64,000 bases of DNA from Byssothecium circinans (taxonomy: Eukaryota > Ascomycota > Dothideomycetes > Pleosporales > Massarinaceae): the NCBI GenBank assembly GCA_010015675.1, contig ML976990.1, positions 224,588 to 288,587 of the forward strand, given 5' to 3'. How positions within the stretch are numbered: the first letter of the stretch is position 1; every line of letters begins with the position of its first letter. The position numbers were made by a program, and so were the translations under genes. This document shows positions 54,380 through 64,000 of the stretch, piece by piece. The notes beneath the pieces are model-generated. The model saw nothing but the letters and a program-made list of their open reading frames with translations, searched no databases and was not told where the DNA came from.

Positions 54380-55160
54380 GAGGCTCTTATAGAAGTAAGA
54401 GACCTGCAGAGACAAAACGACGTATATTATGCCTTGAGAATACTTCGCAAAGGCTATCTAGGATATAGACAGTAGCTAATACTCGGTAATTTTTCGAGTT
54501 ATCTGAGGACACATAGAGTGCGTCAAGCTGTAAAACAGCAAATGCTACACCAAGGAAAATAAGTAACCGGCCGGCTACATATTCATATAAAAGCAAAAAT
54601 AAATAAAGAGCAACAGCTCGCTAGTACTATCTTAGTGTGACCTAAAGCATCAACTCTAGTATTATTAGTATCACTATACCACACAGCTTAGCTAGATAAA
54701 CTTCTATCACGTGTAAACAATAGCAAGTGCATGCACATATGTGAGCAGTTTTATCTAAGCTATATAGCACTAATATATTAATACTAAGATAAGCTAGCAT
54801 AAATTTAAGGCCCAATACTTAGTTAGCTGTCTATCTCCCTAGCTATCCTAAGATATCTTCACTTTGGAATAATAATAGAGGAATTTAGCGCACACGTAAT
54901 TGAACTTCATCTAACTACCCTGTTGTAGCTAGGATACTCTATCAATTAATTCCGTTTTGATAAAAAGACCACGTGTACTGACACACCTTTGGCTGAGTTT
55001 TACAAACACTGAGTCGGTATCTGCAAAAAGACATTGTCACTTACTATATTGAATAGATCTAGACCAACTATATGAACTATGCCAATCGCTTCACTGCCTC
55101 GCTGATGCCTTGGAGCGCTGATTGTCACTATTCAGTTGTTGAACAACACTTCACCGACAC
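54380..55160. other. very AT-rich, TA-rich end of the island
   Basis: High in TA dinucleotides (for example tatatagcactaatatatta), poor in CA/TG and without coding potential, as expected of RIP-mutated repeat DNA. It stops sharply at the SPB4 gene. No element could be identified from what remains. Confidence 0.5.
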
Positions 55161-57071
55161 CTAATCGCTGAAACCCTCAAACTCTTCCTCTTCCTCTTCC
55201 ACAACCTTCTGCCTGACCTGCTGAATCATCTGTTTCAACTTCTCCTCTTCCCTACGCTCTTCATCCGTCATCTTCTCCACACGTTCATGTTCACGCTTAG
55301 CATGCTTCTTCTCGCGCCGCACTTCTTTTGTCGCCTGCTGCTCCTTCTTTTGACTCCAAGCCGGCGCCTCTCTTTTCTTCCCTTGCTTTTTCTCCTCGCC
55401 CTCCTCTTTGCCTTCACCATTCAACTCTGCCAATCGCTGCTTCTCACGCGCCTTGTCTTTGTACGCAAGTTTGTCGAAATCAATCTCTACGCCAAGCGTC
55501 CTGTCACCATCAAACCTTTTCAACTCTGGCATGGCTGGAAGTCGGAGCAAACCCCACGCATGGCCTAGATCCTCCCACTGTAGCTCTTGTACGCGAAAGA
55601 TGGAACTTGCGGTGTGCTTGCTGTAGGCGCGGACCCATGAGACGAAACCGCGCTGCGCTTTGTCGTAGATGGCCCGATCGGCTTTGACCACATCCCGAAT
55701 CTTCTTCGTCACCACATCGGCATCAACGGGTGTGATATTGACCTCAGGGGATCCGAGTGGTGAGATGGGCGTTTGCCGAACGCGCAGAAAGTCAATATAG
55801 TCTTCTTCGCGACCAGGTGTGAGAAACGTCACGGCGAGTCCTTTGCGGCCAGCACGACCAGCGCGACCGCAGCGGTGTATAAAGGTCTTGGGATCGCTAG
55901 GAGGGTCGAGTTGGAGAACAAGGTCGACTGCCGGTATGTCTAGACCACGGGCCGCTACATCGGTAGTCAGGAGGAGTGAAGGCATCACACTGTCCACAAA
56001 CTTGGTGAAATTCTTCCGTCGTACTTTATCTGGCTGCTTTCCATGGAGTGGTACTACAGAGAAGCCTTTGAGAACTTCTGGAAGAATATGTTGGAAGTAG
56101 TCGACCGAGAAACATGTCGCAAGATATAGGATTGTCTTCTGCGGTTGTGGTTGGACACTCGTCAAAAGCTTCTTAATGGCAGGTATCCTGTGCGACGCGG
56201 GTAGCACCAGGTAACACATCTGTAGACTGGCGGGAGTTCGCTTGTCTTCCACTTTGCTTTCCTCGCCGGCCTTGCCAGTTGGCGCTGCCCTCATCTTCAC
56301 TTTCACTGCGATGCGGACCGGATTCCGTAGACCTACGCGAATGAGCTGGTCGACTGCTTCGCTGACACTAGCACTGAACAGGCCCGTCCGACGCTGCTTT
56401 GGAAGCCTCGAAAGGATCTTCTGCAGATCCTCTTTGAATCCTAGATCTAATAGACGATCCGCTTCGTCGAGAACCAGTGCGTCGAATGATGATTGTGGAC
56501 AATGGACGTGTGGGGAAGATAGAAGGGACAGTAGACGACCAGGCGTGCCGATTAGTACGTTAGGCGACTGTTTTAGAAAAGCGCTGAGGTCCTGGGCTGG
56601 GGTAACATTGCCCCCCAGAAGTAATTGGGGTACGACTTTGAGAGTCCCAGGCGGGAATGTCGGCGGAGGAGGCGCATCTGCATCTTCCATTTCGGTGTCT
56701 TCGTCGTCACCGATTTTGATAGCCGCTGCCGAAGGGGCATGGAACTTGAGTAACGACAGAAGAACGGTATGTATCTGCATAGCTAGCTCCCGAGTAGGCG
56801 AGATGATGATTGCGCCCACGTGGTGTTTTTTTGTCGGATTGTCTAGTCGCAGCAGACGTTCAACGATGGGGATCAAAAACGCTAGCGTCTTGCCTGATCC
56901 TGTTACGGCTTCGACGACAACATCTTTGTTGCCGATGAACATGGGAATTGCGGCTTGCTGCACAGGTGTCGTTTTGGTGAAGCCCATGGCAGAAATGGCA
57001 TCCAAGATCCATTCTGATAACGGCGGCGTAAGGGCACTCCATTGCCGGTCGATTTTCGCCTGTGGGGCCAT
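55161..57071 (-). CDS. SPB4: SPB4, DEAD-box RNA helicase of 60S ribosome assembly
   Basis: Single exon, 636 aa. All helicase motifs are present: Q motif GFTKTTPVQ (30-38), Walker A AVTGSGKT (55-62), PTREL (92-96), TPGR (176-179), DEAD (202-205), SAS (233-235), [10 protein letters not shown] and [11 protein letters not shown]. Between Walker A and TPGR is an acidic, Pro-rich insertion (about 122-141). The segment after the helicase core, [20 protein letters not shown], is the conserved extension of the SPB4/DBP-like group, and the tail is Lys/Glu-rich with a coiled coil. SPB4 remodels 27S pre-rRNA in the nucleolus (family knowledge). The assignment to SPB4 rather than a sister helicase rests on the C-terminal region. 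Confidence 0.92.
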   Translation of the reverse strand: MAPQAKIDRQWSALTPPLSEWILDAISAMGFTKTTPVQQAAIPMFIGNKDVVVEAVTGSGKTLAFLIPIVERLLRLDNPTKKHHVGAIIISPTRELAMQIHTVLLSLLKFHAPSAAAIKIGDDEDTEMEDADAPPPPTFPPGTLKVVPQLLLGGNVTPAQDLSAFLKQSPNVLIGTPGRLLSLLSSPHVHCPQSSFDALVLDEADRLLDLGFKEDLQKILSRLPKQRRTGLFSASVSEAVDQLIRVGLRNPVRIAVKVKMRAAPTGKAGEESKVEDKRTPASLQMCYLVLPASHRIPAIKKLLTSVQPQPQKTILYLATCFSVDYFQHILPEVLKGFSVVPLHGKQPDKVRRKNFTKFVDSVMPSLLLTTDVAARGLDIPAVDLVLQLDPPSDPKTFIHRCGRAGRAGRKGLAVTFLTPGREEDYIDFLRVRQTPISPLGSPEVNITPVDADVVTKKIRDVVKADRAIYDKAQRGFVSWVRAYSKHTASSIFRVQELQWEDLGHAWGLLRLPAMPELKRFDGDRTLGVEIDFDKLAYKDKAREKQRLAELNGEGKEEGEEKKQGKKREAPAWSQKKEQQATKEVRREKKHAKREHERVEKMTDEERREEEKLKQMIQQVRQKVVEEEEEEFEGFSD

Positions 57072-57865
57072 AATGATTCGAAACTCCTCCTCCTGAATTT
57101 TCCTACTCTTTTGTCCTATTCAAGTATGGTGTTGGTTGTTTAAGTGTGGCAGTGGGAATCGCGATGAACTTCGCTCGGCAAAAAAATCTAGAGGTGTGGC
57201 GCTGTGGCTGGAGAGTGTGGCGCTATCACAAGCTTCTCAAGCTTCGCATGAGCGATCTCTACACGGCACGTGGCATCACATCACTTTCAGCCTCAAAATC
57301 GAGTCACCAAGTAAGAATAATGTGTAAGAAACAGGCAAAATGAACACGTAGCAAGAAACCCACTCGATCAAAGCCCAATCTCCTACTGCGCCTCTAACAA
57401 AAAAGCCCTGGTGGCGCCGGCATGCGTTCTGACCTCAACCGCCAAGCCATAATCCCCGTCGCCGTCACGATCCGCTACGCAGCATGAAGTGGCCTTGCCA
57501 AAATAATTCCCGCCTGAAAACAAACAGCCAATCTTCCACCCCTATCCACAGTCCCTCATCACCTCTCAACCCCTGATTTCTCTGCCACGGGTGCATTCCC
57601 CACCGTGGCCTTTTCTGCCCGCTCACCCTCGGAGGATGCGCACCGCCCGCCGGACGAATTCGCGTCACCGATAGCTCATGTCGAAGCCACAATAACCGTA
57701 TACGACTACGATACTGCGCCGTCGCACGACACTCAGCTGGATTCACAGCGCTCATTACTCGACCATATCGCGCATTTCTGGTCAAGAACGAATCTTTCGC
57801 TGACTGGTCTTATCCGCGCGCCTCCGCTCCCTTCGTTTCAGTGCTCGCAATCACAGACCGTCGCG
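57072..57865. other. divergent region between SPB4 and DGK1
   Basis: Promoters for both genes. The DGK1 frame is open from 57605 but without an ATG until 57866, so this part is likely 5' leader. Confidence 0.55.
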
Positions 57866-59068
57866 ATGGAGGACTCGAAACAGTACCAGATTCCGCACAC
57901 GCCGCGCGTGATATCGCCATCGCCTACACCATCTGAAGCGAGTGGGAAGGATGGTTATTTCGGACCCACGACGCGCTCGGCTGCGCGCAAGCAGCGGGTG
58001 CATTCGCCCCCAGCAATTGATGAGGATTCATCAGGCTCAGATCCAGAGAAGAGGGCGAGGGCTAGGAGTCGGAGTCCTATTTTTGAGAGCAGGAGGAGGA
58101 GAATGAGTGGGTTGACTGCGAAGAGGCAGTTGAACGGCAAGGCTAAGAGTGGCGACTTGAGGCTACCGAATGGAACTGTGAACGGGCATCTGTCACCACA
58201 GGCCGCGAACAAGAATTACTGGAGGGAGATGAGCAGATCGCCGAGTCCACTCGGGTTGATTCCGATTCACCAGGAATGGAGGTCATTTGTAAGTCTTCAA
58301 AGGATGGCAGATGGCAGACGGGGCTAACATGATGCTCAGATCCACCGACACGAAGTTCCCCGCAAAATCCTCCACGTCTCAATCGGTTTCCTCACGATTG
58401 CCCTCTACTGCACCGGCAAACAGGCTGACCAGATCCACCCCGTTCTCCTCACACTCCTCCTACCTATTGCCGCGACCGACGTCATCCGGCACAAGTGGTG
58501 GCAGGTCAACCGCTTCTACATAAGATGTTTGGGAGCACTCATGCGTGAGTCTGAAGTCGACGGTTGGAATGGCGTCATCTCATACTTGCTCGGCGCATGG
58601 ATCGTCCTCCACTTCTTCCCCAAAGACATCGGAGTCATGAGCGTGTTGCTCCTCAGTTGGTGCGACACCGCAGCGTCGACCTTTGGCCGCCTTTGGGGAC
58701 ACCGAACATGGCGCGTTCGAAATGGCAAGTCGCTCGCTGGATCAATCGCCGCATGCATCACTGGGATAATTACCGCGGCCGCTTTCTGGGGCTGGTTGGC
58801 ACCCCTCATGTCGGATTATGACAAGGGTGAGAACGCGTTCGCATACCAGGGCGTTCTCACCCTGCCCCCAAAGGCCCGCGAGGTACTAGGCTTGTCCCTC
58901 ACAGAAGCCTCAGTAACAGGGTACTGGGCACTGAGCATCATGTCCCTCGGTGCTGGACTCATAGCCAGCGCCAGTGAAGCCGTTGACCTTTTCGGCTGGG
59001 ATGACAACTTGACTATCCCCGTACTATGTGGCGCCGGCTTGTATGGTTTTTTGAAGCTTTTTGGATAA
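57866..59068 (+). CDS. DGK1: DGK1-like CTP-dependent diacylglycerol kinase
   Basis: Exons 57866-58288 and 58340-59068 join over a 51-bp intron (gtaagt...ctcag, phase 0), giving 383 aa. I chose the ATG at 57866; the open frame further upstream has only a non-ATG start. The N-terminal ~140 residues are basic, Ser/Pro-rich and cytosolic. From the splice the membrane domain begins IHRHEVPRKILHVSIGFLTI with about six to seven transmembrane helices, including SWCDTAASTFGRLWGHRTW and RNGKSLAGSIAA, the CTP-transferase-like signature. Dgk1 phosphorylates diacylglycerol with CTP in the ER/nuclear membrane, opposing the phosphatidate phosphatase Pah1 and affecting nuclear membrane growth. Confidence 0.92.
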
Positions 59069-60235
59069 TACCCCACTCCTTGTGATGAATTTGTCACCCC
59101 TCTTTTCCTTATTTTCACTTATTGTGTTTGAATCCCATGTGCTCTATCGAAGCCTGCATGTTTACCTTATACACCATTATTCTCCTATGTTGATGAGATG
59201 GCGTTCTAGCGTGTGTGGATGTAACAGTTGCTGGAGGCATACAGGATCTACTGTACGATGTTTGGATGGGTTATGAGGTGGTTGGTATTGATAGGGTGGC
59301 ATTAGTTAGGCAGACTTCGCTCAACTCTACGCGTGGGGCAGGGTTGGAATAGGACGGGGCAGTTGGTCATGTGTATCTTATATAGAGATGTAAGCTAACT
59401 AGTGATGCCATGAATGCAGAACAGAATATTATTGACACGCGCTGTCCTCCCCACTCTCGGTCTATATCAAGACAGTAATCTTAGAAGACCAATTCAAGTA
59501 GATGGGTACTTTTTCTTTACCGCGTATCTATCTCTATGCAAAGATGTGTGAGAGAGATATATGTATATATATTCATATCAAGGTCTTACTGCTCCCCTTA
59601 TGGAGTGGCCCTCGCAGTAGCAAGATCTCGGAAAACAAGCCAACAACTATACACGGCAAAACCCATCCACGGGTGATCCAGTCCCTTATACTCCTCTACT
59701 TGCTGAGCTTTGGCAGTGACGCGAGTTTTAACAGCTTTATTTCCCGAGTTTATCTGTCTGCGAGAGGGTGCGATGCCGACCTGAGGCAGACTAGTCTAGA
59801 GTAAGTTGTCTCGATTCTACGAGCTACAGCACTGTGTCCCCCCCTGGTCCGGGATGCAAAGACAAAGAGCAGCACAAACGTGACGATCAAAACAGTCATT
59901 ACATTGGCTTTGAGTGTCAAGGCCTATAGCCTAGTCGATTCGAGTATCATACAGTAAGATAAGCAAGAGGGTATATAACTAACAAAAACCGTATCGCCAA
60001 ATCATCACCAGATCCCATTCCGACCTTTTTTCTTTTCAACTCCTTTGAACACCTGCCAAAGAAAAAAAAAAGCCAAGCCCATATACGCCCTCGATGCATG
60101 TTGTTGCTGTGGTGGTGTGTGGTTGTGGGATGTTCGTAGTCCCTTGAGGGGGTCTGAAGGGCTGTACATAGCCAAGCTAAAGGAAAGCGTTCTCGACACT
60201 CCGTAGGTACTCAGACCCCTCCCGTGGTGCGTCGT
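59069..60235. other. convergent 3' region of DGK1 and the kelch gene
   Basis: AT-rich in places, no gene recognised; open frame 59502-59804 (+) has no motif. Confidence 0.55.
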
Positions 60236-62491
60236 TCATGGGTCGCTCAAGGCGTCTCGTGAACTTCTTGCCGTCCTCGCAGGCTTCGTAGGCGTCTCCT
60301 CAGGCGGCGTGGAAGAACGCTCTTCGTTCCCTTCATAACTAGGCCCCCTCGGTATCGGGCTTCGATCACCTCCCCTCGAACCATCTCCGCTCCGTCTCCT
60401 TGCTGCGGGTGGCCGTCTCAATCCAGGTGTATATTCCGGCCTCTCCGGCAAGTCATCCCCAGGTGTCCGAATCATCGGCACTCCCGCATAACCACCTGGT
60501 GCCACCGTCGTCCCTGAAACTTCCACCGCCCGTACTGCCGCATCTGCACCCATCTCTTGTCCCACTGGCATTCCTGGCAGCTCTGCCGGGTTGTTCTCGT
60601 TCATACCCTGGAGTTCGTAACCCCGGAGTTCGTCCTTATCTTTTGAGTGTATGGATTCGGGTCGAAGAGGCGTACCGTCGCCATGAAGTTCGGCGGGATC
60701 GCGAGGTTTTCTTCGAAGCCATATGAAGATCCCTGTTGCGATCAACGACAGTGCAGCGACTCCAGCAACTGTACCGCCAGCAATCGCGGCTACGTTCTTC
60801 TTGTTCATCTTGTTCTTTGATTCGCCCTTGTCGCTGTTATTGTTCCCATTGGGTCCTGGCAAGTTTGCTGGCGGCTTGGACGTCCATGTTTTGGGAACGG
60901 TCCAACGCGATTTCCAAAACAGTTGATGGAGTCCTTCACTCGACCAACCTGCTCCCGGCTCGCCAATGGTCGCACTTCCATTTCCCTTTCCGTTTGTGGC
61001 GACCCAAACTGGTTTCGGAACTTCGTATACTGGCAGGTTAGCGTTGAAGACACTACCCCATTCAAGCGATGTCATATCAAAGACAGCAACGCCTTTCTCT
61101 TCCCAGTCGCAGCCTTTAGTCGATGTGAGGTTCCCTCCGACAGTGATCATCTGGCGTTTACCGCCGATGTGACAAGTGTGCTTTATCCGCGGGTTTTCTC
61201 CATTAGGCCACACGATCGTCCAGCGAAAAGATGGCAAAGAGAGAACCACAATATCGTCGTAAACCACGTTCGTAATTGGATTGTAGCCCCCGTACACGTA
61301 GATGTGATGGGATGAGTTGTCTGGCGCTGATATTGACACTGAGCAGTAGTCGATTCGTGCTGGTGGGACATCACCAGTCGTGTTTTGCTGGTACCAGGTT
61401 CCGTTTGACTTCATGTCTTTTAAATACGAGTCGATATCGAAAATATCTACGCTCGAGAAGTCTATCTGCATATATGTTAGCTGGGTGTAGAACATGTTGG
61501 GCTATCCCTACCAGCGCATAATGCTAGGGTTGAAAGATCCACGAGCGTGAACGTCTACTTACAAGCTGCCCTGTTGTGGTTTGTGCTGTTCCCTCGGTAA
61601 GTACTGGTTGGGTTTGCCCACCGAGGGCAACCAAAATCCCGTTGTCGCCCACAGAAGCGATATAATCAAGCGTCCCACCAACTCTTGGCAGATTCCCTCG
61701 CATCTTCGAAGTTGATATGTTTGCTGAGAGAGGGTTCATAATGACGAGGTCAAGTATCAACATGCCGTCTAGCGGCATGTAAACTTCCTGGGTAGTGTTG
61801 ACGATTGACTTGGCAGTTTCGGCTGACGTTCCCATGTCGATCTGTCCGTTGAGATAAAACCCCAGTCCAAGATCCGAAGCATCAGCTCCAGCACCGTGAT
61901 TCGGCATCCAAGGTTGGCCCACGTTGTATTGGTTCCATTTTGAATTGGACGAGTTGGTGTTGTACGTCCACAGAGGCCAGGCGGCATTCTCTGGCCAGGA
62001 CTTGCCTTCGTAACTCTGATTACCCATATACGTCGTTCCTCCATATCTGTAGATCTCGGTCGTATTGTAGGGCCCATGGTACATGTGTCCTCGAAACAGA
62101 TTAGGCACCGCTGCGCTGGTTTTGGGATTGGTGATATTCTTTAGTTCTGTACCGACGTCCAGGAACAGTGGCTCGCCTTTCGACTTCTTCCAATCCCAGG
62201 ATTCTGTGAGCGGAACCGTCATCATGTAATTGATGTTTCCAAGAAATTTTGTGCCCGAAACGTTGAACTTTTGGACTCCACTGTCGATGTACAGAATATC
62301 GTTCTTAACAATGGCTTCAAAGATGTCAGTTGATGTCTAAAGCGATGACCAGTAGTGATCGTACTTTGTGACCACCATCGCATGCAGAAGTGCTGCACAG
62401 GGTCCGGACCGGATGGCGACTGCGCAATAACAAGCGTTACGAGGAGAAGGAGATGCCAGACAAAAGCCATTCTCAAAGTGGATCTCGCCAT
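60236..62491 (-). CDS. kelch-repeat type I membrane protein
   Basis: Three exons: 62491-62365, 62314-61563 and 61465-60236, with introns of 50 and 97 bp; 702 aa. A signal peptide MARSTLRMAFVWHLLLLVTL leads into FCMRWWSQTIVKNDILYIDS, which forms only after the first splice and is the typical first kelch blade. Further kelch-like blades include NGILVALGGQTQP, HHIYVYGGYNPITNVVYDDI and ITVGGNLTSTKGCDWEE, so the outer part is a beta-propeller with many N-glycosylation sites. One transmembrane helix follows, VAAIAGGTVAGVAALSLIAT, then RRKPRDP and a disordered Pro/Arg/Ser-rich cytosolic tail. Such proteins are common in filamentous ascomycetes; roles in cell polarity or cell-wall sensing are suggested by related kelch proteins but not shown here. 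Confidence 0.9.
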
Positions 62492-64000
62492 GTCACCAAA
62501 ACATGGTACGGAACGACCAGCAGTTCAGTCGGTAGAGATCACAGAGTAGCCCCGCCGAAAATCGAGGGTGTCTGCCATTATAACAATCACCAGACCCACA
62601 CACGTCCCACATGCGCCTAGCCTCATGAGCCCGCTGCTGCTTGTTCAGCTCCTCCTTTCGTAACTGCACTGTCGGGCTGTTGAACCGGGAAATTCTTCTG
62701 CAGACCATAGCTAACCCGAACCGGGCACAGGCGTAGGCGAACGAGCGACTCAGGGTTGCGCCTCTCAGAAGTTCGCATTCGAGCTCCGTAGCATTGTGCA
62801 ACGATACCGTACCCCTTCAATCCTTTCATGTTCGTCGGCTCAGCTGCGTAGTTGCCGTAGAAGAGCGGTATGGCGCGAAATGTTCGTGGCCGGAAAGCGT
62901 TACAGCTGTGTTGACCCCTGACTAGCGTGGATTACTGAGCAGCCACCTTACCGGCATCAGGGGACGACGGCAGAAAAGTTTGATGGCTTCAAGCTCGCTG
63001 TGGGACGGATAATATCCGTGTGGGGTCGAACGGCGAAGGACTTTAAGGGTGTGTGGCGTCGAAGATAGGGAATCTTTGAGCACGTAATCAGGCAACCGAT
63101 TAGTCACAGCGACTTCGCAGAGGCTTTGCATCGGACATGGTTCTGATGCAGCCTGCGTGCAGCTGTCACGTCTGCTGTGCATCAATAGTCCATTTGACCT
63201 CTTCCATGGCTTTTCACGTAACATACAAGAGACTAGCACGGCAGTGTCGAATGATAGCACAAGCGGCACGACATGAAGTTTGAGCCCCATTTTCTAGAAA
63301 TGGACGGAGACTCCGATGGCTTCGGCTGTCATTTACTGAAACCCTCAGCCTGATACCCCCAGGTTTCTGGTTTAACGAGGTTGAGCCTGTCGCGTGGCCT
63401 ACTGAGTAAGCCCATCTTCTCTTTTGGGGAGGCTATGGTTGCTGATGCTCAGCTGCGGTTGCCAACTGTGTTCTAGTCTAGAAGAACCATTGAACTCATG
63501 GGGCGAAACAAGCTCAGACCAGAATGAGAACGCTGAGGTAAGAGGCTCGGTACGAGATCGGAGAGGGGAGATTATGATTTCAGCCTTCCTCGTACCGCTT
63601 TGAGAGTCCGTGCCATGAGTGTAATAGCGGATTTGGAGAGGTAAGCGTCGGCGCACTTGGACCACTTTTCTCTGAGCAATACGCAAGGTGGAAACCTGAG
63701 AAAGGGATGAGGCGTGGAAGTCTGAGACTTGGTGATGATACTCCCTAGATAGAGACATAAGGCGACAGACGATTCCAATCCTTCCTTCATGCTATGAGAG
63801 GTAGATGCTCTGAGAAGGTGCAGCTGAGCAAGTGCATGTAGCTCCCGCTCATGATAATTATTTAATGGTCTTGCAAAGGATTGGGGACATCAGTGAAGGC
63901 TACCGTCCATGATGGACATCTGGATGAGGTTGAAAGAAGGTGATGGAGTCCGGGCTCTTACGGTGGTAAAAGGGTTATAGGGCGATGGGGCGTAATGTTT
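62492..64000. other. intergenic, end of window
   Basis: Upstream of the kelch gene. Open frames at 62922-63290 and 63399-63758 (-) lack motifs and splice-supported extensions. Nothing recognised. Confidence 0.5.

Noticed and set aside
1..64000. CRISPR arrays, bacterial operons or prophage
   Set aside because: Spliced genes, U6 snRNA and nuclear housekeeping genes show fungal nuclear DNA; no direct-repeat arrays seen.

Overview
The window is nuclear DNA of a filamentous ascomycete (Pezizomycotina). Genes are dense and lie on both strands. They carry short GT-AG introns, mostly 43-145 bp, with CTRAY-like branch points. The gene set (Osh3-type oxysterol-binding protein, RTF1, COQ7, MRC1, SPB4, DGK1, mitochondrial seryl-tRNA synthetase, a MOT1 molybdate transporter, a kelch membrane protein) fits a Dothideomycete-like fungus, but I cannot name the species from sequence alone. 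All gene models were built by reading exons and joining them at splice sites that keep frame; none was checked against transcripts.

Layout: 1-2.2 kb, no recognisable gene. 2.2-5.8 kb, two unrecognised plus-strand genes, one with a conserved Cys/His-containing block and one coiled coil. 7.5-8.5 kb, an intronless cytosolic family-43 glycosidase. 9.3-11.6 kb, a small RING-type protein and a secreted SGNH/GDSL (CE16-like) esterase with an 18-nt microexon, both on the minus strand. 13.1-16.2 kb, a GOLD-PH-FFAT-ORD lipid transfer protein of the Osh3 type, whose first intron is GC-AG. 16.9-24.0 kb, a chromatin/replication/ubiquinone group: RTF1 (-), COQ7 (+, sharing a divergent promoter with RTF1) and MRC1 (-, with MluI-box elements just upstream). 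26.6-28.5 kb, a C2H2 zinc-finger protein. 29.5-37.0 kb, a MOSC/mARC-like molybdenum-cofactor protein, an ADP-sugar-type Nudix hydrolase, two decayed RING-like loci and a MOT1 molybdate transporter. 38.0-40.0 kb, a secreted carboxylesterase. 40.4-49.1 kb, a small hypothetical gene, a TLC-domain membrane protein, an unknown protein, mitochondrial SerRS and a BTB protein.

From 49.1 to 55.1 kb the character changes to an AT-rich, gene-poor island. It holds two diverged copies of a ~135-bp repeat, one with a RIP-like C-to-T/G-to-A pattern, and a NADAR-domain gene interrupted by the other copy. It also holds a complete U6 snRNA gene (TATA box, terminator, downstream B-box-like site), an inverted 3' partial copy of U6, a third short U6 fragment and an unrecognised broken gene. 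Housekeeping genes resume at 55.1 kb with SPB4 (-), DGK1 (+) and a kelch-repeat type I membrane protein (-). The last ~1.5 kb shows nothing I recognise.

The most unusual items are the U6 locus with its inverted and fragmentary copies, the repeat-interrupted NADAR gene, the GC-AG intron and microexon, and the closeness of a putative Moco enzyme to a molybdate transporter. I saw no clear multi-gene system that looks wholly new.
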